Source of the DNA: Vibrio qingdaonensis
GTDB lineage: Bacteria; Pseudomonadota; Gammaproteobacteria; Enterobacterales; Vibrionaceae
DNA: 64,000 nt
Reading direction: 5' to 3'
Assembly: GCF_026191675.1 (NCBI RefSeq)
Contig: NZ_JAKRRY010000031.1
Coordinates: forward strand, 1 to 64,000
The translations under genes were made by a program, and so were the position numbers. How positions within the stretch are numbered: the first letter of the stretch is position 1; every line of letters starts with the position of its first letter. Shown one piece after another: positions 43,335 through 52,037 of the stretch. The notes under the pieces are model-generated. The model worked only from the letters and a program-made list of their open reading frames with translations, did not search any database and had not been told where the DNA came from.

Positions 43335-43458
43335 CTACGTTCTCCTTGCTTGCCGTTTGAATGTGTCACTATTATTCTTCCACAGTAAAAGTATTAGAAG
43401 AATATCACGATAAATCAACACTATTGACGTAAGTAATAACGTTGTTCACTGGTACGAG

Positions 43459-44913
43459 TTAGATTGTTATGGAAGAAAAACCAATCGAGCCATCATCAAA
43501 GCTCACAGTCAAATTTAAACTAATTTGGTCAGCCGATTCACTCGTCCACACTGAACAAAAGTTGGTACTATTTGCGGTAATAAGAGCCTGGTGACAACTC
43601 AAATCAACGTCTCGAATTTTCTTGGATGTGCGTTGACTCACTAATTGTTCAATTTCACGTCGACAGACTTGCCAATGATTTTCTTCCTGCCTTTTCACAC
43701 AGTTTTGGTAAACGAGATTAGGCATAAAAATCAGTTCAAAGGACAATAAGGCGTCCGACTCACAAGAGTAAGATGGCCTGACCGAGATTTTTTCACGTCC
43801 TGTTCCATTATTAGGAATGGTGAGTCTAAAAATATCAGTACACGATTTCTGTACTGCAAGCCTGTCGGAATAATCTAAATTAACCGTATCGCCATCAACA
43901 TTTGGTGTTGCAATTGCACTCCGTAGATCAGACTTATTAATTTCAATTGCACACCACTTTTTCATTGTATGACTCAGTCTGGCAATATTGCTGTCATTCT
44001 CACCCGGTATAGCAACGCCAACCCCAACCATATCTACCGCATCTGAAATATTATATAAAAGCAGATCGGGAACCTTTCCAACCAAGTTAGCGTAATTTAT
44101 TTCAAATGCGCCGCTTGGTTGTGGTTCGAATATCGCCCCCTGAACCAAAGAATACAACGCCTCAACAAACAAAATGGGACTCGCCAACTGGTCGGTATTT
44201 TCTAACAATTGCCGTTGCTCAAACGTACAGCGACTGGCCGATGATGGAAATAGCAATCGCTGCGGGATAACGGTTGAAAACAAGGTAACGTCAACCACGA
44301 GCCTTTGCTGAATTAGTGTTTTCTGGGTTACGTTAAACAAGGACACATCGAGTATGCAACGTCGAGGCGTTATACCTCGGTCCGCATAATCTTGCATGAC
44401 AACACAATACTGCGCGGTTTGTTTAACCGTATAACCCAAAGACGGGCTCGATACCGTCATAATACGCAAATGGTCACTGACTGATACCGGTACTCCTAAC
44501 GCATCAGCAAACTGCCGCTTAGATATAAATACCGAATGATCACTTAATATTGAATAAGAAAATGTCGGTTTTTGGGAGTTTATACGACTAAATTGCTCGG
44601 GAACGTGTCTATGAACACGATGAATAAGGTGGCAGTCGACACCGATAACAACGCCCTCTACCATACAACGTAAGTGAATCTCGCCAGTAAACCCATCGGT
44701 AGGAATGAAGCCATATATCCCATGGCCAAAGTCTTTTAATACTCCACCTGAGTGCTCACATACAACAAGCTCCGGAGATAGCTGGTTTAATGCAATGCTC
44801 TCAGAAAATAAATACTGCTCGGTAAACACAAACATGCCGCAGGGAAGTTGCACTATCGTCCTGGTATCTGCCGCATTCTCAAAGGGGGGCGATATCGATT
44901 CAAAGTCTGTCAT
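43459..44913 (-). CDS. unknown protein with cadherin-like repeat motifs, coupled to the EAL gene
   Basis: 484 aa, not recognised as a whole. Residues about 55-92 (GGVLKDFGHGIYGFIP then TDGFTGEIHLRCMVEG) resemble one Cadherin_5/tandem-95 repeat (pattern GxLxDxGxGxYxFxPxxxFxG), and about 128-155 (FISKRQFADALGVPVSVSDH then LRIMTVSS) resembles the start of another. Such repeats are normally extracellular, yet there is no signal peptide or membrane segment. The rest is beta-rich, with scattered Cys. It starts one base after the EAL stop codon, so it is translationally coupled and probably works with that phosphodiesterase. Confidence 0.7.
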   Translation of the reverse strand: MTDFESISPPFENAADTRTIVQLPCGMFVFTEQYLFSESIALNQLSPELVVCEHSGGVLKDFGHGIYGFIPTDGFTGEIHLRCMVEGVVIGVDCHLIHRVHRHVPEQFSRINSQKPTFSYSILSDHSVFISKRQFADALGVPVSVSDHLRIMTVSSPSLGYTVKQTAQYCVVMQDYADRGITPRRCILDVSLFNVTQKTLIQQRLVVDVTLFSTVIPQRLLFPSSASRCTFEQRQLLENTDQLASPILFVEALYSLVQGAIFEPQPSGAFEINYANLVGKVPDLLLYNISDAVDMVGVGVAIPGENDSNIARLSHTMKKWCAIEINKSDLRSAIATPNVDGDTVNLDYSDRLAVQKSCTDIFRLTIPNNGTGREKISVRPSYSCESDALLSFELIFMPNLVYQNCVKRQEENHWQVCRREIEQLVSQRTSKKIRDVDLSCHQALITANSTNFCSVWTSESADQISLNLTVSFDDGSIGFSSITI

Positions 44914-44914
44914 A

Positions 44915-46888
44915 TCAGCACATGACCCTCTCTGTAGAGTTAGAGAGTAATCCCTTCACCTGATGCGGCGTCATCGGACGATAAAACAAATAGCCCTGAA
45001 TGTAGTCAATACCAATATTTGTTAGTACTTCTAACTCAGCTTCGGTTTCAACACCTTCCGCCACCACTTTAATATTCAAATCATGTGATAACTGCGCTAA
45101 CATTTTTACCGCGAAGTATTTCTGCTTGCTATCCTGAATGTTTGAAATGAATTTTTTATCAATTTTCAATTCATCAAAGTCGAAATCACTAAAGTAAGAA
45201 AATGACGCATTTCCCGTACCAAAATCGTCCACCGCTATTTTGACACCCGATGACCGAATGGTTTCTATTAATGTTTCGTTTTTACTGTTATTGGTAAAAT
45301 AGGACGTTTCGGTTATTTCAATTGTGACGAGACCATTATCAATCAACGACGAATTGATCAGCTCAAAAATATCATAGAGATGTTCAGAATACTCTCCTGA
45401 CTCTGCAAGTGAACAGTTTAGAGAGATCGACACGGCTTCAGCTCTTGTTGCTTGAATCTTTAGCAATTCCTCTATCGCTCGCTCAGCCACTATGAGATCA
45501 AGCTCTGAAATGAGCTTTAGATCTTCCGCTAAGTAAATCACCTCCTGAACGGTATAATTTATACCTTCAAACCTAAACCGACATAACGCTTCCAATTTGG
45601 CCACTTTTCCTGTCGACAAATCTACAATAGGCTGAAAGTTAACATCAATGTCCTTATCTCTAATCGCGTCAATTAACAAGCGCTCTAAGTGCCGCCTTCT
45701 AATATTCGCTTTGATCAACGTTTCATCATAAAAGTTAATATTGCTCGTTCCTACTTCATGGGCATACATTGCTTGCAATGACTGTGAGATCACTTCATCG
45801 ACACTATCTTTATTCCCTCCATGAAGGGCTACCCCGATTTTCCCTTCAGAGATATCTTTAATTAAGTGATCCTCTAAATACGCCCTAAGACCAGCAAAAA
45901 ACTGCCCAACGCTGGTGTTTATCGTAAGTAAGTTCTGCCCATCGGTATTTCTAGTCCTAATTAGGACTAGAAATGTATTATTGCCTAAATAACCAAAGCT
46001 CTCTTTATTATGAAAATCACTCAGTGCGAGTAACACTTTGTCACGTGATGCCTGTTCAAGACCAGAATAAAAACTGGGTTGAAAAGCCAATACTACAAAC
46101 TTATCGGTACGGTGAGATAAATCCTGCGCTTTTTTACGAAAAGACATTTCATCAAGTACACGTTTGGAGATGTCCATACCATCGCTGGACATCGAGCTGC
46201 GACCTCGAAGATCAAAGTCAGTACGAAACGTATAGATGTACAAACTCTGAGAATTGACTAATTGAATTTGTCGCACATTCACCATTTCGAGCATCGTTTT
46301 ATTGTCTTTAGACCGTGTCGCCATTGCACCTTGCCATTTATCAGAGCAAGTAATGGCTTGTTTGAATGCTTCAATATGCGCACGATTTTGATGGAATAAA
46401 CTAATGTCGGTGATGTTGTGTCCCAGCATCGTAATGGCGGAGACTGAATGTTGCTGACACAGCGTTTCATTTACAAAGATAACGTCATGGTTATGGTTTG
46501 CGATCATCACTCCCCCCATTCGTTCATCGAGTAGCTGCTCAATAAGAGTGAGTACACTAATGGAGTCGATTGCCTTTGAAAGTACGGTGGCACAACCCTT
46601 AATCTTGCCATCAAGTACCAGATAAACTTCAAACTTGACGATCATTACATCCGCTTCCGCAGTTCGTAGCGCTACCGATGTGGCTTCCGGTTTGCCACTG
46701 AACTCTACATTTCGGATTAGGCTCTGCAATTGATTGATTGTCTCTAATGAGGGTGCTTGTACGTGGTCACGAATGCCATCGAGCGACAGTAGCTTCTGCC
46801 AAAATGCCGCCGTCGATATGACATACGCCATATCGGACAGTGCTTCGGTCCAGAATATTTTTCCTTTACTCTTTGTGCTTGCTACCAT
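44915..46888 (-). CDS. PAS / degenerate GGDEF / EAL cyclic di-GMP phosphodiesterase
   Basis: 657 aa, soluble. It has a PAS-like region about 110-225 (MGGVMIANHNHDVIFVNETL) and a degenerate GGDEF domain about 240-390, in which the motif reads GNNTF (302-306). The EAL domain (about 400-650) has an intact ExLxR motif (EALCR, 433-437), the substrate Asn (SLNCSL), ITET, AVDDFGTG, the catalytic Lys in KIDKKF, AEGVET and QGYLF. It should therefore hydrolyse cyclic di-GMP, with the GGDEF domain serving as a sensor. It is upstream of and coupled to the unknown 484-aa protein. Confidence 0.9.
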   Translation of the reverse strand: MVASTKSKGKIFWTEALSDMAYVISTAAFWQKLLSLDGIRDHVQAPSLETINQLQSLIRNVEFSGKPEATSVALRTAEADVMIVKFEVYLVLDGKIKGCATVLSKAIDSISVLTLIEQLLDERMGGVMIANHNHDVIFVNETLCQQHSVSAITMLGHNITDISLFHQNRAHIEAFKQAITCSDKWQGAMATRSKDNKTMLEMVNVRQIQLVNSQSLYIYTFRTDFDLRGRSSMSSDGMDISKRVLDEMSFRKKAQDLSHRTDKFVVLAFQPSFYSGLEQASRDKVLLALSDFHNKESFGYLGNNTFLVLIRTRNTDGQNLLTINTSVGQFFAGLRAYLEDHLIKDISEGKIGVALHGGNKDSVDEVISQSLQAMYAHEVGTSNINFYDETLIKANIRRRHLERLLIDAIRDKDIDVNFQPIVDLSTGKVAKLEALCRFRFEGINYTVQEVIYLAEDLKLISELDLIVAERAIEELLKIQATRAEAVSISLNCSLAESGEYSEHLYDIFELINSSLIDNGLVTIEITETSYFTNNSKNETLIETIRSSGVKIAVDDFGTGNASFSYFSDFDFDELKIDKKFISNIQDSKQKYFAVKMLAQLSHDLNIKVVAEGVETEAELEVLTNIGIDYIQGYLFYRPMTPHQVKGLLSNSTERVMC

Positions 46889-47232
46889 GACGTCTCTCTT
46901 ATAAAACGTTATATATTATAATGTTGTGTCAAACGCACTGTATAAAATCTGATAGATAAAAACTATTGTATGAGAACAGTGTTGCATCAAGTCGAATAAG
47001 CCTACTTTCAAACTAGGAAAAATGCGTAAAAAATCAAGCCAAGCCCACTCAACTCCCTATTTGAGTTCCCTAATGACCGAGAGGGGGTAAGAGCTCTTGA
47101 TGTCAGAGATTCAACCGACTGTGTGACGTTCATCTCGTTCCTTTAACAAAATTCTACTTTATCAATAACTCACTTGAATCAATCAAAAACACTCCTAGTT
47201 TAGTGATATCCCAAGCTTAACGAGAACGTGTG
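46889..47232. other. divergent intergenic region, no gene seen
   Basis: About 340 bp between the EAL gene and the first small paralogue. It holds an AT-rich block TTATATATTATAATG near 46909-46923 likely to include the EAL promoter, and a small dyad ACTCAA/TTGAGT near 47047-47066. No protein frame is supported. Confidence 0.45.
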
Positions 47233-47607
47233 ATGAACTATATTTATGTGTCTGATATATATGACGATCATTATATTTCTTCCCCTCCTTTGAGGCGCTT
47301 AAGTGAAAAAGAGGTGCCGGAAGAAGAGATTGAGATTAGAGATATCTTGTTATGTTGGTACGAAGCAGGGTTTTTACCACTTCAGCATTCAAGACAATTG
47401 CCATCAGAGTTTCTTGATAGCAAAATGACATTTGAACGACTAACCCGCACACTAAATAGACTAATGAAATGCAAAGCGTATTTTTTTGCCGTAAAACGCG
47501 TTATTTCAATGTGGAATAGTGATTCACTTGAGTGTCGATATCTTACCTACTTGCTCCACAAGCACTCACAAGGTTCACAGCTCGTCGGTGATTGCTTTCT
47601 TCCATAA
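47233..47607 (+). CDS. small protein of unknown function, tandem paralogue A
   Basis: 124 aa from ATG 47233. The signature block PEEEIEIRDILLCWYEAGFLPL matches PLEEIEMREMLSAWYDTAYLPL of the next gene, and both begin with a YxxVxDxxDxxYI-type segment followed by a Pro pair. The remainder is helical (RLTRTLNRLMKCKAYFFAVKR). There is no signal peptide or membrane segment and no recognised domain. Tandem duplication next to cyclic di-GMP and sigma factor genes hints at a regulatory role, which is inference only. Confidence 0.65.
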   Translation: MNYIYVSDIYDDHYISSPPLRRLSEKEVPEEEIEIRDILLCWYEAGFLPLQHSRQLPSEFLDSKMTFERLTRTLNRLMKCKAYFFAVKRVISMWNSDSLECRYLTYLLHKHSQGSQLVGDCFLP

Positions 47608-47705
47608 ATTGACTTGGCGCTTTTGTGAGACAACTCATTAATGACTAGGATATCAATAGAGATATTATGCTGAGCGTGTTAATATCGTGTTAAAAGGTCA
47701 ACCAT

Positions 47706-48068
47706 ATGATTTTTATGTATAAGTTCGTTACCGACAAACTGGACACTCAATATATCCAATTACCTCCAACTGACCGTGAATTGGATCACGCAGACATCCC
47801 TCTTGAAGAAATAGAGATGAGAGAAATGCTGTCCGCGTGGTATGACACGGCCTATCTACCTTTAGTCACCGCAAACAGCCTGGGAGACAGTAACCAACAA
47901 GAAAGTGCTCGCTTAAAGAAAGTAGAGACCACATTGTTGTTTGTACTGAAAAATAGAGTTTATCGAGCAGCATTCGAGCGTATCTTAACGACGATGACAG
48001 CATCAACAAGTCGAGAGCGCCTGTTAAGATTACTAGCCGATTCAAAAGGACGTTACTCAGTACAGTAA
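47706..48068 (+). CDS. small protein of unknown function, tandem paralogue B
   Basis: 120 aa. It shares the EEIE-(I/M)-R-(D/E)-x-L-x-x-WY-x-x-x-(F/Y)-LPL block and overall layout with the preceding gene, 98 bp upstream, but is otherwise strongly diverged, so the duplication is old. The C-terminal part is helical (KKVETTLLFVLKNRVYRAAFERIL). AAGG lies seven to ten bases before the ATG. The 225 bp after it hold no recognisable gene. Confidence 0.65.
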   Translation: MIFMYKFVTDKLDTQYIQLPPTDRELDHADIPLEEIEMREMLSAWYDTAYLPLVTANSLGDSNQQESARLKKVETTLLFVLKNRVYRAAFERILTTMTASTSRERLLRLLADSKGRYSVQ

Positions 48069-48293
48069 TAACGACGAAGAACGAGGTGACGGGTGTTAGC
48101 TAACATGTTTATTGACTGGGGTGCAGGCACTTAAAGACGATTCCTACGGGCGTGCAGCTGCCATAAATAAACGGGTTTTTCTGCAAAGTATGCATTTTTA
48201 GTGAAGCGTTTGGGGGACGGCTCGGTCTACGCCAACGTTCATACCACCCTCGCCGTATCACGACTCCCCGCTGAAACTATAGGCTCATTACCT

Positions 48294-49178
48294 TTAGTTA
48301 ATCCAACCATCAAACTTGAGTTTAGTTTGAAGCTTTGCCACCCCTTCTTGCTGCAGTTGTCGTACTCGCTCTTTCGACAACCCATATTTTTCACCGAGTG
48401 CTTCTAAAGTAAGGATTTCTTTGCCAAACAAGCCAAAACGATGAATGACAATATCCTTATATTTGTCTGGTAGTGTCATGATGACTTGCTCTAGGTTATT
48501 CAGTAATTTTTCATCATAACAGACCTCATAAGGCTCAGGTATTGCCTCTGATCGACAGTTATCCAGTGACAAATACGCTTTATCGATAGTATCTACTGAA
48601 GAGCTAGACTCGATAAAACCACTCATATGAATCAATTCACTAATGTGATTTTGCGACTTGTCCGCTTTGGCCGCAATTTCTTTCACTGAAGGTGCGCGCT
48701 TTAAATCGGCGCTCATTTTATTGGTCTGTTTAGATAAACGATTTATTTCTTTAATAACATGGACGGGTAATCGAACCGTTCTCCCGGTATTCATCAAAGA
48801 AGACTCGATACTTTCACGTATCCACCACACGGCGTACGTACTAAAACGAAACCCTTTATCAGGGTCAAATTTGTCTACCGCCTTCATCAGCCCTAGATTC
48901 CCTTCTTCAATAAGATCTAAGATTGTATGATTACTCAACCCTCGCTTGGTGTAACCCCTGGCTATTTTTACGACAAGTCTTAAATTAGATTCAATTAGCA
49001 CATCCCTTGCGGACTTTTCACCACTTCGAGCCAATGTTGCATAATGAAATTCTTGCTCGGGTGTAAGTAAGTCAATCCCCACAACATCACTGATGTACTT
49101 CGAGTAAAAGTCGGTACTTTTTTCGGTATAGTCCTTGTTTGTATCTCTTAGACTTGAGTCTTGTATCCGTGTACCCAT
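48294..49178 (-). CDS. RpoS-like alternative sigma factor (RpoQ/RpoX type)
   Basis: 294 aa from ATG 49178, preceded by AAGGAG; longer frames lack a ribosome site. It has sigma-70 regions 1.2 (LLTPEQEFHYATLARSGEKS), 2 (NLRLVVKIARGYTKRGLSNH, FRFSTYAVWWIRESIESSLM), 3 (SVKEIAAKADKSQNHISEL) and 4 (LTLEALGEKYGLSKERVRQL). It is shorter and more diverged than RpoS, whose gene lies near nlpD in vibrios. RpoS-like second sigma factors in Vibrio (RpoQ, RpoX) link quorum sensing with motility and biofilm. Which one this is cannot be told from the sequence. Confidence 0.85.
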   Translation of the reverse strand: MGTRIQDSSLRDTNKDYTEKSTDFYSKYISDVVGIDLLTPEQEFHYATLARSGEKSARDVLIESNLRLVVKIARGYTKRGLSNHTILDLIEEGNLGLMKAVDKFDPDKGFRFSTYAVWWIRESIESSLMNTGRTVRLPVHVIKEINRLSKQTNKMSADLKRAPSVKEIAAKADKSQNHISELIHMSGFIESSSSVDTIDKAYLSLDNCRSEAIPEPYEVCYDEKLLNNLEQVIMTLPDKYKDIVIHRFGLFGKEILTLEALGEKYGLSKERVRQLQQEGVAKLQTKLKFDGWIN

Positions 49179-49511
49179 CACGTGCTCCTTATTGCATTCT
49201 CCGACATAAAAGCAACGATCACGTTTGTTAATTATTTGTAAGAATCGCCGCACAAATAAGCATAGGCAGGTTTATTCCATGCATCAAAGTTTAATACCAA
49301 AGAATAAGCAAATTAGCGGTAAATCTAGTAGTAAAGTATTAGATTCTCGCCCTGGAAAACTAACGAGTTTAGATGAGAGTTGATTTTAAGAAACCAATGC
49401 AGTTTCTATTTTCATTTTCTTGTGAGCTGTACTATTTTGTAACTGTATGAAGTTGAAAAGTAAACGTTAACCAGAGTAAAACTCCCCATAGAATCGTAGA
49501 AGGATCTTAGA
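49179..49511. other. divergent intergenic region, no gene seen
   Basis: 333 bp between the sigma factor and the HPt gene, AT-rich, presumably carrying both promoters. No strong hairpin, repeat or frame with a ribosome site was found. Confidence 0.45.
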
Positions 49512-49847
49512 ATGATTGATTTCGAAGTATTACGCAGCTACATGGATAATGACGAAGACATCATCGCTGCAGTGTTTATGGCATTTATGGAAGAACATGA
49601 AAATGGCGCAGAAACGGTCCAACACCTTTACCAAACACAAAATTGGGGGGAACTCTTTATCACCGCTCATTCTTTAAAAGGTATCTTAGCGAGCTTTGGT
49701 GAGACCAAAGCTGTTGATAAACTAGAGGCGATTGAAGGAACAACTCGTAACAACCAGTCCCCTAATGTTGAAGACATAAACTTTGTTATTGAAGAAATGC
49801 AGGTGATAAAAAACCAAATTAATGAATATTTAGCGTCAGTATCGTAA
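49512..49847 (+). CDS. orphan histidine phosphotransfer (HPt) protein
   Basis: 111 aa, one HPt domain. The phospho-acceptor is His53 in TAHSLKGILASFGE, in a four-helix pattern (LRSYMDNDEDIIAAVFMAFM; VEDINFVIEEMQVIKNQINE). GAAGGATCTTAGA precedes the ATG. HPt proteins carry phosphate between hybrid kinases and response regulators. None is adjacent, but the HqsK-like hybrid kinase, which lacks an HPt, is 7 kb away. LuxU itself is normally next to luxO, so this is a separate HPt. The gap to nudL is six bases. Confidence 0.88.
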   Translation: MIDFEVLRSYMDNDEDIIAAVFMAFMEEHENGAETVQHLYQTQNWGELFITAHSLKGILASFGETKAVDKLEAIEGTTRNNQSPNVEDINFVIEEMQVIKNQINEYLASVS

Positions 49848-49853
49848 GTCACA

Positions 49854-50447
49854 ATGACTAGGCTTGAATTCCTACAACGCTTTCAACTTCATCAACTGTC
49901 CGACTACCACCCGGAATCAAAGCAGCGTTCAGCCCACTTGCAACATGTATCACTGCGGTCTGCTAGTGTGCTCATCGGCCTCGTTGAGCGACAAGGGCGA
50001 TTACAGGTCATTTTGACTAAAAGAGCCGCTCACCTTAAGCACCATCCGGGTCAAATTAGCTTTCCCGGTGGAAAAGTAGAGCCTAGCGATCCCAATGCAC
50101 ATTTTACAGCTCTTAGAGAAGCAGAAGAAGAAATAGGCCTTCGCTATGATGAAGTAAACATCATCGGTCATTTGCCCGATCTTCTCACTATCAGCCGCTT
50201 CCAAGTGACACCCGTTATTGCCTTTGTCGATCCGAACTATCAACCTAAACTGGATAAAAATGAGGTCGACTACCTTTTTGAAGTGCCATTAGAATTTCTT
50301 GCTCATACCGCTAACATGGCAACACATCGTTTTAACATCGATGGAAAGAATCATCGTGTTCTCGCGATCCCTTATCAATCCCACTTCATATGGGGAGTGA
50401 CCGCGCAAATTATTCAAAGTTTACAAACTCAACTCTCGCAACAATAG
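49854..50447 (+). CDS. Nudix hydrolase, putative CoA pyrophosphatase (NudL/YeaB)
   Basis: 197 aa. The UPF0035 signature LTKRAAHLKHHPGQISFPGG runs into the Nudix box GKVEPSDPNAHFTALREAEEEIGL (Gx5Ex7REUxEExGU type) at about residues 67-90. Proteins with this pair of motifs cleave CoA to phosphopantetheine and adenosine 3',5'-bisphosphate. It is probably co-transcribed with the HPt gene; no functional link is evident. Confidence 0.88.
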   Translation: MTRLEFLQRFQLHQLSDYHPESKQRSAHLQHVSLRSASVLIGLVERQGRLQVILTKRAAHLKHHPGQISFPGGKVEPSDPNAHFTALREAEEEIGLRYDEVNIIGHLPDLLTISRFQVTPVIAFVDPNYQPKLDKNEVDYLFEVPLEFLAHTANMATHRFNIDGKNHRVLAIPYQSHFIWGVTAQIIQSLQTQLSQQ

Positions 50448-50511
50448 CGTTACCCCATGCAACAATAGCCGCACAATCCCGCAATAAAAAGCAATCGTTT
50501 ACGCAATATCG

Positions 50512-50549
50512 GATTAGATTAACTAATGCCATAGATAGGTAATCTAATC
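50512..50549. promoter_or_regulatory. 10-bp inverted repeat upstream of the serine transporter
   Basis: GATTAGATTA and TAATCTAATC form a perfect inverted repeat with an 18-bp spacer, 150 bp before the transporter ATG. It could be an operator with half-sites two helical turns apart or an RNA stem. No T-run follows. Confidence 0.4.
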
Positions 50550-50699
50550 TGTAGCACAGAAAAAACGTGAGCCAACTAACGAATTCATCAGTACAATCAA
50601 TAGACCCACCCAAACCATGACCTAGATCTAATTTTTACAAGTAAAAACATTGCAAACTCCTCCCGACTTATTTCCTGTTCCCAAAATGAGTAAAACTTA

Positions 50700-51950
50700 A
50701 TGACTACTTCAACTTCTACGGCTACAAGCCGCACTTCATCTAAGTGGAATTATAAAGATTTCACTTGGGCTTTATCACTTTTCGGTACTGCAGTTGGTGC
50801 CGGTGTACTTTTTCTACCAATTAAAGCGGGTGCTGGTGGTTTTTGGCCATTAGTTATCTTAGCGCTAATTGCTGCGCCAATGACTTGGTTCGCACACAAA
50901 AGTTTAGCGCGTTTTGTTCTTTCAGCTAAAAACCCAGATGCAGATATTACCGATACGGTAGAAGAGCATTTCGGTAAAACTGGCGCAAACCTTATTACCT
51001 TTGCTTACTTTTTCGCCATTTACCCTATCGTTCTAATTTACGGTGTAGGTATTACCAATACCGTTGATTCATTCCTAGTAAACCAAATGGGTATGGAATC
51101 TATCCCTCGCTGGTTACTGTCAGGTTGTTTAATCGCAGCGATGACGTGTGGTGTGGTGTTTGGTAAAGAGCTTATGCTAAAAGCAACCTCAGTGATGGTA
51201 TACCCACTGGTTGCGATCTTACTTGCTCTTTCACTTTACCTAATCCCTGATTGGAATACTTCAATGGTTAGCGTTAGCCCAGACTGGGGCACAATGCCAG
51301 CAGTTATCTGGCTTGCAATCCCTATCATTGTATTCTCATTCAACCACAGCCCAATTATCAGCCAGTTCTCTAAAGAACAGCGTCGTGTCTACGGTGACGA
51401 TGCCGTTAAGAAAACAGACATGATCACTGGCGGTGCTGCAACAATGCTTATGGGCTTTGTTATGTTCTTCGTATTCTCTGTTGTGTTGTCTCTGTCACCA
51501 GAGCAGCTTGCGACAGCACAAGAACAAAACATCAGCGTACTATCTTACTTAGCAAACGTTCATGAATCTCCACTGATTTCTTACCTTGGCCCAATCGTTG
51601 CCTTTGCTGCAATTACATCAAGCTACTTTGGTCACTTCCTAGGTGCTCATGAAGGTTTGGTTGGTCTGGGCAAATCACGCTCTGCAATGCCAGTTAAGAA
51701 ACTTGAAAAAGCGTCTTTGTTATTCATTGTTATCACTACTTGGATTGTTTCTATCATCAACCCAAGCATCCTTGGCATGATTGAAACAATGGGCGCACCA
51801 ATGATTGCGGCTATCCTGTTCCTAATGCCTGTGTTTGCAATGCGTAAAGTACCAGCAATGGCTAAGTTGAAAACCTCTCCTCCTGTACAAATTTTTACAG
51901 CAGTTTGTGGTATTGCGGCAATTACTTCTGTAATCTACGGCGCTTTTTAA
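50700..51950 (+). CDS. sdaC: serine transporter, HAAAP family (SdaC-like)
   Basis: 416 aa with about 11 membrane segments. It starts with a Ser/Thr-rich cytoplasmic tail, then GTAVGAGVLFLPIKAGAGGFWP, the family's first transmembrane motif. FNHSPIISQFS and SSYFGHFLGAHEGL are also typical of SdaC/TdcC. It should import L-serine (with H+ or Na+). The serine deaminase 87 bp downstream gives a serine catabolic pair like E. coli sdaC-sdaB. Confidence 0.92.
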   Translation: MTTSTSTATSRTSSKWNYKDFTWALSLFGTAVGAGVLFLPIKAGAGGFWPLVILALIAAPMTWFAHKSLARFVLSAKNPDADITDTVEEHFGKTGANLITFAYFFAIYPIVLIYGVGITNTVDSFLVNQMGMESIPRWLLSGCLIAAMTCGVVFGKELMLKATSVMVYPLVAILLALSLYLIPDWNTSMVSVSPDWGTMPAVIWLAIPIIVFSFNHSPIISQFSKEQRRVYGDDAVKKTDMITGGAATMLMGFVMFFVFSVVLSLSPEQLATAQEQNISVLSYLANVHESPLISYLGPIVAFAAITSSYFGHFLGAHEGLVGLGKSRSAMPVKKLEKASLLFIVITTWIVSIINPSILGMIETMGAPMIAAILFLMPVFAMRKVPAMAKLKTSPPVQIFTAVCGIAAITSVIYGAF

Positions 51951-51995
51951 TTGACTCCATCAATTAAAAAAATAAACAACCTATAACAATAATAT

Positions 51996-52019
51996 AAGCC
52001 TCCTCATTAGAGGGGGCTT
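51996..52019 (+). terminator. intercistronic stem-loop between transporter and deaminase
   Basis: AAGCCTCCTC pairs with GAGGGGGCTT over ten positions (one G-U) with an ATTA loop, followed only by TGCTAG. The weak T-run suggests partial termination or mRNA stabilisation, so the transporter message may exceed that of the deaminase. Confidence 0.5.
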
Positions 52020-52037
52020 TGCTAGAGGTAAATCAGT

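Noticed and set aside
48201..48407. 68-aa plus-strand frame after the tandem paralogues
   Set aside because: It runs into the 3' end of the sigma factor gene on the other strand and has no initiation signals or recognisable pattern.
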